A stretch of DNA of 64,000 nucleotides from Microglena sp. YARC. Lineage: Eukaryota > Chlorophyta > Chlorophyceae > Chlamydomonadales > Chlamydomonadaceae. Under the pieces are notes generated by a model. It was not told the DNA's origin, made no database searches, and worked only from the letters and a program-made list of their open reading frames with translations. Location: assembly GCA_022414725.1 (NCBI GenBank), contig CM039467.1:12132491-12196490 (forward strand), written 5' to 3'. A program made the position numbers and the translations under genes. Below, in pieces: positions 47,973 through 58,711 of the stretch; position 1 is the stretch's first letter, and the number at the start of each line of letters is the position of its first letter.

Positions 47973-48047
47973 GATTTTCTGGCTGGGGTCCCTCCATACT
48001 AGACTCTACTAAACTTAGGTTCTGCAGATGCGACAAGCAGGCCATAG

Positions 48048-48240
48048 TTTTTTCTTTTCAGCTACAAGCAGCAGCTTCTAGGCAGCTCTCTGAGCCAGCC
48101 ACTGGGCTAAGCCCCAAGATTTCTACAGTTCTGGACAGCAGATTCTGTCAGCTTCCAGACACACTAGATTGCATTAGCTTTGGCTGCATAGCCAGTTACG
48201 GAAGCTGCCTAGACGCTGCTGCTTCTAGCTGAAAAGAAAA
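48048..48240. mobile_element. MITE family B, copy 9 (near consensus)
   Basis: TTTTTCTTTTCAGCTACAAG with CAGCAGCTTCTAGGCAGCTC on the left; GAAGCTGCCTAGACGCTGCT and TAGCTGAAAAGAAAAG on the right. The terminal repeats reach about 45 bp. It is a good reference copy for the family. Confidence 0.9.
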
Positions 48241-48973
48241 GCACTGGTAGGTGCCCTAAGGCATCGTGAGGACGCAGTTGGATAGCAACCTGGTTGGGCC
48301 CTCAAGGAGGCCACAGGGCCTCAGCAACCTCCAAAGAGCAAGAATAGCTGCTGACTGGAAATGCTTGTGAGCCTTGAGGTCCTGGGAAGTTCAACTTGCT
48401 GATTAGGAGTTTATTTGGCTTCTGGGAATACCGATTGCATGCAAATCAACAGTTCCTGGCGTGCACCTGTAGCGTGCAGCAATATGATAATGATGACAAC
48501 ATTTTTCTTGGAGCCCTACTGGACTCCTAATGCGTCTGCGGCTTGACAGAGTCAAGGGGGACTAATATGCAGAATCGTCCCTTGATGTATTATTGGTGCA
48601 TCATCCTGACAAAGCTTCCCAGTTCAGTTCAAGGCTCAACTCAGTCCATGTTCCCCACATGCAAAGGACACCGTGTCTGGAGGTGGCCAAGGCGGGGAGG
48701 GAATTGGAAAGGGGGATATCAAGCATCATCGTAAAGCCCTTAACAACAAGATATCACGAAGCCTGTCTGTTGCCAATTGGCTCGTTGCAGCATTTCCCAA
48801 CTATGTGGAGAATCTGGCTGTGCTTGAGGTGTGCCTAGACGTGATACATGTATAAGGCTGTTCCATGCACAGAGCATGCTTGATATAAGAATGTCACTGC
48901 TCCCTTTGCATTCAAGAACGTGAGATGATAGATGATCAAGCGCCCCGTTGTGGAAGTCCCCCCTGGCTAATAT

Positions 48974-49118
48974 CTTTTCAGCGGATGATTTGGATTTGGG
49001 CTTTCGAAATAGTTCGTAGTTTGTACCTCAAACTTGAGAATCTGGCCGGGGAATTCTGTCATTTTGTTGCGAGAATCGAGAATTCTAGAAAAAGCTGAGA
49101 ACCATTCGCTGAAAGGCT
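48974..49118. mobile_element. MITE family C, copy 4
   Basis: TTTTCAGCGGATGATTTGGA on the left and ACCATTCGCTGAAAG on the right. It includes GAATCGAGAATTCTAG and GTTCGTAGTTTGTACCTCAA. Confidence 0.75.
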
Positions 49119-49621
49119 AGAAGTAGACAAATGGACTGCACAAACTTGTCTGGTTGCTCAACTGTGGGTACTCCTACACGTGTGACAGTCAAACGGTGTT
49201 TGTTAACACCACCAGAAGTAAATTATATATTATATATGACAAGGGGTAGTCCCTTCAAACGTGCGCAAACGATGAAATGATTGAACCCAAGATGCAGCTA
49301 GTACTTGACTGGATATCTGGCCAGGGGTGCGGGCTTGTGTAGTTGCCTAATCGCCTCTGACGCCATGGGCTCATCTGGGTAGGACCGCGCGGTATTGCCA
49401 ATTTTCACTGTGGCATACCACAGCACAAAAATGCCACTGTCTGTTTGCCCACAACTTTCTGCCGAGTCCCTTGCGGTACCGTATGCACCCGACCAGCTCT
49501 GAGAGAGAGTTGTGCTAAGAATGACGAGATCCGTTATCTTGATCTGATTCTTCGATATCTGACTCAGCTGAGCAGCTGTGTAGCTTACATGGTGACTCAA
49601 AGGGGCCAACACCTTCCCTTG

Positions 49622-49646
49622 AAGGGAGATGAACTTCATCTCCCTT
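49622..49646. other. 25-bp hairpin palindrome
   Basis: AAGGGAGATGAA and its exact complement are separated by a single C. Related AAGGGAGATAAAGTTCATC follows about 45 bp on. Function unknown. Confidence 0.8.
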
Positions 49647-49989
49647 GACCGTCCCAACACCTTAAATTTAAGGGAGATAAAGTTCATCTTCTTCCTCCTT
49701 AATTTAAATCCAACGTTTACAACCAAGGGTTTCTTTCTGGGGCCATGCTTAGGGCTTAATTTGACAGGAGAATTTGAAATGAGAGCCTTGGTATTTGGTA
49801 GCCTGCCCTACAGGCAGGCTACTAGGTTATTAGCTCTGGTGTTTAGGTGACTGTCCAATCTTTGATTTGATTTTGATCAGCTGCAAGTAGGATCCCATTT
49901 AACACATGTAGAACTCAGGCAATTTGTTAGCCAACTACTAGACTATTCCCAAGCTGATTGCATGCTCGTGACCCAGGTGTTTAGCTGTA

Positions 49990-50115
49990 CATGAATTAGG
50001 GGCACTGTTAGGAACATGGGTTTTACCGTTCATCAATGCTTCTTCTTTTTAAGCCCTTCCTATCACGGTTGGGCAAATCCCTTTAGCCTACCCCTGTACT
50101 GTACCATACATACCG
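49990..50115 (+). repeat. SINE-like family D, copy 7
   Basis: AAGCCCTTCCTATCACGGTT, GGGCAAATCCCTTTAGCC, CCCCTGTACTGTACCATACA. The head is degraded. Confidence 0.6.
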
Positions 50116-50523
50116 TTAGTAAGATTTATATTACTGTATACGGTATAATAACATTGGATTGTCACAGGGTTTTCAGCAGACTCTGGGCTCCAAGTTTCCG
50201 ACACTGAAGCTATAGAATAACATATCTTGATATCTTGCCATCTTCCTCTACTGCTTTAGGTCTCATCTTTATCGCAACACCCCAATTTATATTTCTGTCA
50301 AAAATGCCCCTACAAGTGTACCACAGGGGTAAAATCAAACAAAAATTGAGGAAGAGGAAAAAACGAGGTTTCACAAAATGCCCCCTGAAGTTCACCACAA
50401 GGGTAAAAACATAAGTGTGGTTTGGCCACAAATTTCAGGAAGGCCTTTGTACTACTGTGATACCTCCTGGGACTCATGGGTGTTACTGCAAGAGCGCACA
50501 AGATAATGATATGGTAGAGGTGT

Positions 50524-50977
50524 TCATAAACACTGGTAAGTTCGAAACTTGATAAGCTTCGGGAGGTCTGGGTCGACGAATGAACCCGAGGCAGAGTCCA
50601 TTTCCTTCTTGAACGATTTATTGGGCAGCAGGACGGAGTGGGTGTTGGGAAGAACTCCACCTGAGGCCTTAACAGAGCCCAGAAGTTTGGAAAGCTCCTC
50701 GTCGTTTCGAATGGCCAGCTGTGCATGGCGAGGGATGACCCTCACCTGCTCCTCGTTTTGTCACAAGCGGCATTTCCGGCCGATTCAAGCACCTCGGCAG
50801 CCAGGTACTCGAGCACAGCCGCCAAATATAAAGGGGCGCCTGCACCAACGCGCTCGGCGTACTTGCCCCTCTTGAAGTAGTGGGCAACATGACCCATGGT
50901 CATTAGAATCCAGCCTAGGCGCTCCGAGACTCTGGCTTCTTGCCTCCACGGCTGCGGCCGCCTGTTGTGCCTGCCAT
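50524..50977 (-). pseudogene. Histone H2A pseudogene
   Basis: An intronless H2A-like sequence starts with an ATG and [20 protein letters not shown], then hits TAG at the codon where H2A has Lys. A 1-base loss follows in the region of the conserved FPVGR. The core [21 protein letters not shown] and [15 protein letters not shown] survives in a second frame. An excess of 5 nt before [20 protein letters not shown] moves to a third frame, which runs through [18 protein letters not shown] to an unusual C-terminus. With one stop and two frame changes it cannot encode H2A unless the sequence is faulty. The absence of introns would fit either a retrocopy or the usual intron-poor histone genes. Confidence 0.82.
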
Positions 50978-51733
50978 TTTGACGTGTGTGAGTTGAGTTG
51001 AGTTGAGGGATAGGAGTGAATGCGCTCGGTCGGGCGATGCAAGAGTGTGCTGACTTGTCAGATTGTAGTAGATGGAAGCAGAGGGATGGAAGGTCCTGCT
51101 GATCCCCGTCTCGTCAACACGTGACTGTCCGTTGACTGTCGGTTACACGCAGGTTTGAAATCCAACCAACTGCAACTATCGACACCTGCCATCTGCCAGG
51201 GTCCTGCTGATCCGCGTCTGGCACTGCAAACGAATCATGACGCTACTCGAATAATACCCTGCGCAGCACGCGGAGCTGTGTCGTAGTCTTCAGTCGGACC
51301 AAACGTCTGCTAATTGTGGGGTGGACATATGGGACAAGCAGACAATAATTTTGTTTGCAAGTAGGTAATAGAATAATTGTTTGGTGGAGTGGACATTGTT
51401 CATGTCCCACGCCGTGACGGGCGTACGCTTAGGAGGGATACCCTGCCCTGGGGTAGAACAGCAAAATATAGGTCGGCATGGGCCCCTGCATGGGCCTGGC
51501 ATGACCTAAATTTTGCTGTTCTGCCTCGGAACTAGTCTGGGATCGTCTGGGACCTTCAACGCACAACACTTCTCTGAGGACGAGGCAGGAAATATCGTGA
51601 ATTCGGGTCCCAAGATCATCACGCCACCTACTCAGCACATCTTTCCGTCCATCAGCCCGACTGGCTCTGTAGCTGGCGACTATTTCAGTTCCGAAATTCC
51701 TTGTTTTGATTCCTTATTTTGCCGTTTGCGAAG
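50978..51733. other. Spacer between the H2A pseudogene and Y14
   Basis: No gene or named repeat is seen. It has GAGTTGAGTT repeats beside the H2A start and a near-palindromic GGGCCCCTGCATGGGCC near 51480. Confidence 0.4.
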
Positions 51734-52219
51734 ATGTCTGCTGATGACGAGATGATGCAGGAGGACCCGGTCGAGGTCCAGGAGCCTGCCCCTGCTGCTG
51801 CTGCTGCTGGTGATGGCAAGGAACGAAAAATCAAGGGACGAGGCCATCGAGATCGCACTGATATGGAAGATCGCTACGGCGGGGCTCGCTTCTCCGAACT
51901 TAACCCCAAAAGTGCTCCAGGTCCATCCGAATCTGTTGAGGGCTGGGTCGTCTTCGTCACAGGCGTGCACGAGGAGGCTCAAGAGGAAGATGTGCACGAG
52001 GCGTTTTCCGAGGCAGGGGAAATCAAGAACATCTACTTGAACCTGGACAGGCAAACCGGATTCGTGAAAGGCTATGCACTAATCGAGTACAAGACAAGGA
52101 AGGAGGCCCAGGCTGCCATAGACAGCATGAATACAACTGAATTGCTTACCCAAACCATTGCTGTGGACTGGGCGTTTAGAAAGGGAGCTGCTAGAAAAAC
52201 TGGAGGCAGTAGGCGTTAA
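51734..52219 (+). CDS. RBM8A: RNA-binding protein Y14/RBM8A, exon junction complex core
   Basis: Single-exon gene of 161 aa starting [12 protein letters not shown]. After an acidic, Ala/Pro-rich N-terminus and an Arg/Gly/Asp linker, one RRM runs from about residue 70 to 145: [20 protein letters not shown] (with RNP2), [20 protein letters not shown] (with RNP1) and AVDWAFRKG, then a short basic tail ([10 protein letters not shown]). [13 protein letters not shown] is diagnostic of Y14, which pairs with Mago on spliced mRNA upstream of exon junctions and supports NMD and mRNA localisation. The tail is shorter than in animals. The ATG chosen follows a frame with only a TTG upstream. The lack of introns is notable beside intron-rich neighbours. 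Confidence 0.93.
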   Translation: MSADDEMMQEDPVEVQEPAPAAAAAGDGKERKIKGRGHRDRTDMEDRYGGARFSELNPKSAPGPSESVEGWVVFVTGVHEEAQEEDVHEAFSEAGEIKNIYLNLDRQTGFVKGYALIEYKTRKEAQAAIDSMNTTELLTQTIAVDWAFRKGAARKTGGSRR

Positions 52220-52378
52220 TGCAGGCTGCCCAGCCTGCCGCCGTATAATAAGCACTGGCCATGGGAGTTTGTAAACAGGCTTTGCATGCATGCCACACAT
52301 GTTTGCAAACAGCAAAATCCTTTAGGATCAGCCCATGATCTGTGCTATGATTTTCGGCAGCCAGATACACTTTCCATA

Positions 52379-52540
52379 GTTTTCTTTTCCGCTACGGGCT
52401 GCAGCTTCCAGGCAGCTCCCAGACAACAATTATGCAAGGTGCTTCTGTCAGCTTCCAGATGCACTACTTTACAATATGATTGCGTGGGTAGTAAGCTAGG
52501 GGAGCTGCCTAGAAGCTGCAGCACATAGCTGAAAAGAAAA
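52379..52540. mobile_element. MITE family B, copy 10
   Basis: TTTTCTTTTCCGCTACGGGC with GCAGCTTCCAGGCAGCTCCC on the left; GGGGAGCTGCCTAGAAGCTG and ATAGCTGAAAAGAAAA on the right. It lies 160 bp after the Y14 stop codon. Confidence 0.88.
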
Positions 52541-53269
52541 GCTATGCCACTTTCTGTGTGTAATAGTCTATATCTGCAAAATTCCTGCCTTCTGATGCAC
52601 ACTCCTATTTGATTGCACGCACAGCTAAGTGTCATTTTGATCTCTATTATGGAGCATGCATGCGGAGGAAGGGGGAGGATCTCCTGCAACTGTGCCTGCA
52701 TATTGGCAGGTAGCGTTTCCCTCAGCAGCTACTCCGCACTACAAGTGCCAAAGGATTTTCATGCAGCTTTATTGGACAGAGTAGATGGAAGCAGTGGGAT
52801 GACAAGGGAATGACAGAAGAGGCATGCAACAGCCAGCACACGTACCTCAAGGTGTGCAGTGACATATGATTGAAAATTATCAGTCATTGAGGTGGCACCA
52901 AAATGGTGTTCATTTGTGAAAAGTTTTTATTGTATGTTGTTGGCATGTGCGTAGGCATGGTAGTCATGTTTGAATTGGATCTGAGTTATTGTGTGAATGA
53001 AAACCACACGAAGGTTGGTTGACTAACATTGTAACTAAAACATATCACATCGACCTTCCTTGTACTGGCTTGTCAGTTTCTTTTCGGCAATGGCTCTGTT
53101 GTTGACAAGGGTGTAGTTGAAGCCAAGTGAATAGGTTTAGCTATTAGTGGTTAAGCAGCATCCCATACAGTCATCACATGTATGCGCACACGATTCGTAC
53201 TTGCTATTGCGTGGCCATCAGTGACCTTGGCTGCTGGCTGGCTGGCTTGGTCTTGAGTATCATATCTAG

Positions 53270-55330
53270 CATGTTGCTGCTTATCAGTTCCCCGCCTACC
53301 TACATCACACATGCTGCTCCTTGCTAATTCCCCACCCACTTGCATCGCGCATGCTGCGTTGTCGCAGTTCCCACTTACCTACATCATGCATGTTGCTGCT
53401 TTGCAGTTCCCCACCTACCCAAATCACTCATGTCGCTGCTTGGCAGTTCACCACCTACCCACACCGCGCATGCTGCTTCGCATTTCCCCACCAACCCAAA
53501 TCACGCATGTTGCTGCTTGGCAGTTCACCACCTACCCTCACCACGCTTGCTGCTTTGGGGCAGTTCCCACTTACCTACATCTTGCATGTTGCTGCTTGGC
53601 AGTTTTCCACGTACCCAAATCACGCGTGTTGTTGTTTGGCAGTTCACCACCTACCCACACCACGCATGCTGCTTGACAGTTCCCCACCTACCCAAATCAC
53701 GCATGTTGCTGCTTGGCAGTTCACCACGTACCCACACCACGCTTGCTGGTTGGCAGCTCACCACCTACCCATACCACGCATGCTGCTTGGCAGTTCACCA
53801 CCTACCCACACCGCGCATGCTGGTTGGCAGTTCATCACCTACCCACACCACGCATGCTGCTTGACAGTTCCCCACCTACCCAAATCACGCATGTTGCTGC
53901 TTGGCAGTTCACCACGTACCCACACCACGCTTGCTGGTTGGCAGCTCACCACCTACCCATACCACGCATGCTGCTTGGCAGTTCACCACCTACCCACACC
54001 GCGCATGCTGGTTGGCAGTTCATCACCTACCCACACCACGCATGCTGCTTGACAGTTCCCCACCTACCCAAATCACGCATGCTGCTGCTTGGCAGTTCAC
54101 CACCTACCCACACCGCGCATGCTGCTTGGCAGTTCACCACCTACCCAAATTACACATGCAGCTTGGCAGTTCACCACCTGCCTACATCATGCATGCTGCT
54201 GCTTGGCAGTTCACCACCTACCCACACCACGCATGCTGCTTAGCAGTTCACCACCTACCCACACCGCGCATGCTGCTTGACAGTTCCCCACCTTCCCAAA
54301 TCACGCATGCTGATTCTTGGCAGTTCACCACGTACCCACACCGCGCATGCTGCTTGGCAGTTCACCACCTACCCAAGTTACACATGCAGCTTGGCAGTTC
54401 ACCACCTGCCTACATCATGCATGCTGCTGCTTGGCAGTTCACCACCTACCCACACCACGCATGCTGCTTAGCAGTTCACCACCTACCCACACCGCGCATG
54501 CTGCTTGGCAGTTCCCCACCTTCCCAAATCACGCATGTTGATTCTTGGTAGTTCACCACCTACCCAAATCACGCATGTTGCTGCTTGGCTGTTCGCCACC
54601 TACCCACATCACACATATTGCTTGGCAGTTCACCACCTGCCTACATCACTCATGCTGCTTGGCAGTTCACCACCTCCCCACACCACACATGTTCACCTAC
54701 CCACACCACGCATGCTACTTATGAGCAATTCCCACTTACCAACATCACGCATTTTGCTGCTTGGCAGTTCCCCACCTCCCCTAATCATGCATGTTGCTGC
54801 TTGGCAGTTCACCACGTACCCACATCACGCATGCTGCTTGGCAGTTCCCCACCTTCCCACACCACGCATGCTACTTTTGAGCAATTCCCACTTACCAACA
54901 TCACACATGTTGCTGGTTGGCAGTTCCCCACCTACCCACACCACGCATGCTGCTTGGCAGTTTCCACCTACATAAATCATACATGTTGCTACTTCGCAGT
55001 TTTCCACCTACCCAAATCACGTGTGTTGTTGCTTGGCAGTTCACCACCTACCCACACCGTGCAAGCTGCTTGGCAGTCCCCACCTGCCTGCATCACGCAT
55101 GTTGCTGCTTGGCAGTTCAGCACCTACCCACATTACGCATGCTTATTTGAGCAATTCCCACTTCCCAACATCAAGAATGTTGCTGCTTTGCGATTCGCCA
55201 CCTACCAGAATCACGCATGTTGCTGCTTGGCAGTTTTCCATGTACCCAAATCATGCATGTTGCTGCTTGGCAGTTTCCTACCTACGCACACCTTGTATGT
55301 TGCTGCTTGGCAGATCCTCACGTACCTACA
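53270..55330 (+). repeat. 37/40-bp satellite with a 188-bp higher-order repeat
   Basis: About 50 units of GGCAGTTCACCACCTACCCA with CACCACGCATGCTGCTT, in 37-bp and 40-bp (extra GCT) forms. A five-unit block of 188 bp recurs from about 53671, 53859 and 54047 (marker GCTTGACAGT). A second block recurs with a 228-bp shift (54151, 54379). Long plus-strand frames here are products of the period. Confidence 0.95.
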
Positions 55331-55549
55331 TCAGTACATCACGCGTACCTCTCCTATTCTGTTCTTATATGGGATATTCGTAATGCACCCCATCTTCGCA
55401 CCAGTGCATCACATCAGTAATTATCAAACTGTATCGCATTACACGGCGCCTCGTGACATTAATTTCATCCCATTTCATTCCATTCCTCTCCCTTTCCATC
55501 CCATTCCATCCCACCAAACGTAACCGAACCGAACTTTATAGCAAGCTAC

Positions 55550-55735
55550 GCTGAACATTGGCGGAGATTGGGTTCGGAATTGGCGGCGAGGGTCGAGCTG
55601 TCCGAGGTTTGGAAGGGTGGAGAGTGGGTTTACGAGGCCCAGGGTTGAAACGTTACAGACAGACACTTGGACAAAGCGGTGACCCTGGGGGATCCCGCCC
55701 ACCAGAAGGGGGGGCTCCGCCAAAAAATCATCACA
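55550..55735. repeat. GC-rich family H, right-part copy
   Basis: ATTGGCGGAGATTGGG, then GGTGACCCTGGGGGATCCCG, CCACCAGAAGGGGGGGCTCC and GCCAAAAAA. It is closest to the copy at 2010-2205. Confidence 0.6.
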
Positions 55736-56037
55736 TGACATATTTGCACTAGGGATTTGCATCCCAGAGAGGGGCACTATTACATGTAGTGTACCAGAGC
55801 ACTGCACGTCACATACTCACATCACATCGCTACAGATATCATCACGCCACACCGCATTATGGCGCATATCAAGTCACATCAAACATACCGATTACCGGTA
55901 TGTCACATCTCATGCAACGAAAGCAACTCATTTCCCAGAAATGCCGGGACCAGAACCAATCATGGTTACCATGTATAACTTTGAGCTTGGCAGTGTGACA
56001 GTAGACGAGAATACGAGAACCTACCTGATGAGCCATG

Positions 56038-56225
56038 TTTCTTTTTTCGGCAACGAACGGCAGCTTCCATCTAGCTCCATTTGCCAGCAATTGGGTCAAG
56101 CCCAAAGCTTTCAGCTGCATTGGAATACCCTTAATGTCAGCTTTCAGGTGCACTAGCTAGATTCAGGTTAGGCCCAAGGACGGGGGAAGAGAGTTGCTTA
56201 GAAGCTACTACGCGAAGCCCATAAC
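56038..56225. mobile_element. MITE family B, copy 11
   Basis: TTTCTTTTTTCGGCAACGAA and GGCAGCTTCCATCTAGCTCC on the left; GAGTTGCTTAGAAGCTACTA with CGCGAAGCC on the right. The core CCCAAAGCTTTCAGCTGCAT is shared with the copy at 36.5 kb. Confidence 0.75.
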
Positions 56226-58711
56226 AGTAACAGTGATGATGATGATGATGCTGTTCCTGGAAGAGTAGAAGGGCATTCGGGCTTCCCGTGAGTGCTTACC
56301 GTCAAGGGAAGCCCCCGGAGTACAATGCAAAAACTGGACAATACACGGAATTGTTCCCTAAATCTTATACAATGAAGGTACGTTAGCGAGGGAAAACTTT
56401 CCTGTTGTAATGGCTGGGGATTAATCATGACAGGCCAGTGATGGTGGACATGCTTCTCTGATTGCAAATGGGATGTGCATGTGCGTTAGTTCCTTGCAGT
56501 ATAGCCATGCTTATTCTTCCTGTGCGTGCTTAGTTTGCTAGGAAACGAAACAAGTCAGGACGGGAGGACAGAGAGTAACAAAGCACGCCTCGTAGCAAAC
56601 GGAAACAACTCATTTCAAGCTGTAGACTCGCATATCCTGTGATTTTAGTCATGACGCTGTGTTGCGCACCCAATGCCCTTATAGAACTAGCCTACCATAA
56701 ATACAATAGCACTACGGTACTTCCAGGATAAGAATGCAAGTCGAGAGTTAGTATTTGTTTTTGTGTTGAAAGGAGCGAGGAATCTGGAGCAATTTGAAAG
56801 ACTGGGCTTTATTTGTTGCCTATAAAGTAAAACACACATAGCGATCTGTCGTGCCATCTACTGGGAAATAAAGTTAAATATATATCAATATCACTATAAC
56901 TCATGTCCTCCGTCGTGGACTTCTGGTTTACGATTTGATTTGAAATCGCTGGGGACTAGATTGTTACAAATGGTAGTTTCAATTAGCCCCTCCTGATAGA
57001 TGTCCTTAATTTTTCCAGGTTGGTCAAGTACCGTTCGCCTTGGAGGCTACCCCTGGACTGTAACATACATACACTGGGGCTAATTCATATATAGTGATGG
57101 CCATTATGGTCGTTGTTACACACTCTGGTTAGCCAGGGAAAAGTCCAACGGCCTCCGAAAGGCCCACAAATCATTCCAGTTGCTCATATCCAAATACTCA
57201 GCGGTGGTGTCATCAATGACTGGAGTTGCACATCGACAACATCTGGCTCGTGCTTACCATCTTACAGCGTACAGGGAGTGCTCAACCACTGGTCAAGAAA
57301 TGGGATGCCATCAGGGTAGGACAATGGTCTCCTTGAAATCTGCTGCAAAACCGCACTTTTGTTCTTACCTTACCAGCACACTTTTGAGGGCATTTTTTGA
57401 AACCGCACTTTTTTCTTCAAAACATGTGCGGTATGGCCGCACCTTTCTTACCCTTCCGGCGCACTTTGGGGGCATTCTTTTACAACATTTCGAATTTGGG
57501 TGTTGCAATAAATATGAGACATGAAGCACATTGGAATCATCATAGGTTGCACTATATATGTTGGTGTTGATGTTGGAATATTGCCCCGCGGGCTGCAAGC
57601 AGTTTGAAGCGTTTGTAAGGTGAAAAATGACAGAATCAATGGGTTTCGGACAGGGGGGCCTGGATTCGGAGGTGGCGTAAGGGAGGATCCGCGATTTGCG
57701 AATTTGGGGGATAGATTCGTAAACAAAGATATTTGTTGTGCCGACAGCAATTGCAAGCAGCCAGGATCTCACTTCGTGAATTCGGACGTGCCACGATTTG
57801 CTGCATCTTCAGCACGATATATATGCGGTTTGAAGGGTTGGAGGTGCGTCTTGGTTAGCTAGGCGGAATTAGAAGCAGCAAGGGTGTCACTTTCTGAACG
57901 GAAACGCGCGAATTGTGTTTTTTGGAAATGCCGCAATTGGCGTGGGCCTTAGGGATTTGGGACTCTGCCTCCTCCTCCAGTAGTACGCCTGTTTGACGAA
58001 GGTTGGGGCCTCATTGGGGGACGGTAACCAGCCTGTCCCGAAGTGAGGATCCTGGGTCAAAATTCAAGAGATGCCGACAGAAAAGTTTCGACGGCCACAG
58101 CTGTGCTGCGAGTGGACGATCGTATTTATAGGCGACGATATCCCGAGCTCTCAGTTGCAAGTTGGTTGCAAGTATTTGGGTCTGCAAACTGCTATAATAT
58201 AAGCCCACCCGCCCCCCTGTCCATGCTGGTAGAAACAGACCGGAATATGCTGGGAATTCGTGTGCTGAAGCGACCTGTGAGCACCGCGAATATTATCCTG
58301 AAATAGAGCAACCTTGCGTTATTGATGGTAGCTGTATGTGCTGCTCATCTGTCATCTGGTATCCGCATCCGCGTTCGCGTCCGCGTCTCTACCTGCGGGT
58401 AGTTGTTGGATTGGGATTCCGAGGTTGGGTCCTGCTGATCCGAGGGTAGAAAGTGGGTGCCAGCAATTCATTGACCCATTCCTCGTACCGTGGCTGGCGA
58501 GTCAGGCCTCGGGGCTCCTTTTTGGCGGGCTGTCGTTCGGTTGAAGTCGGTTGGCGAGCTCATATATTGCTGTTATTTTTGAACGACCGTACCCTGGAAC
58601 TGAACCCTGGAACTGTTGCAGGCATAAATAGGTCAACCACTTTTCAACCAGCATAACCCACTTCGAAAACTCGAATTCATTCCTCCTCTTTCACGTTCTT
58701 TCAACTCAAAA

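Larger units (their letters stand above)
47973..50523. other. Intergenic spacer between MKK and the H2A pseudogene
   Basis: No gene recognised. It holds a family B and a family C MITE, a near-perfect 25-bp hairpin (49622-49646), a family D copy, and a block near 50290-50420 resembling the inverse of 57.36-57.48 kb (TTTGGCCACA, then ACCACAAGGGTAAAA). Confidence 0.55.
52220..58711. other. Long spacer between Y14 and histone H1
   Basis: No gene recognised in 6.5 kb. It contains a family B MITE, the 2-kb satellite, a family H piece, a second family B MITE, a degraded family D copy (57005-57075), and at 57.36-57.48 kb two degenerate units of GCGGTATGGCCGCACCTTTC with TTACC and GCACTTTGGGGGCATT. 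The last 700 bp should hold the H1 promoter. Confidence 0.55.

Noticed and set aside
53321..55523. Long plus-strand frames (up to 312 codons) with a repeated His/Pro/Thr peptide
   Set aside because: They follow the satellite period, occur in several frames, and resemble no protein family.
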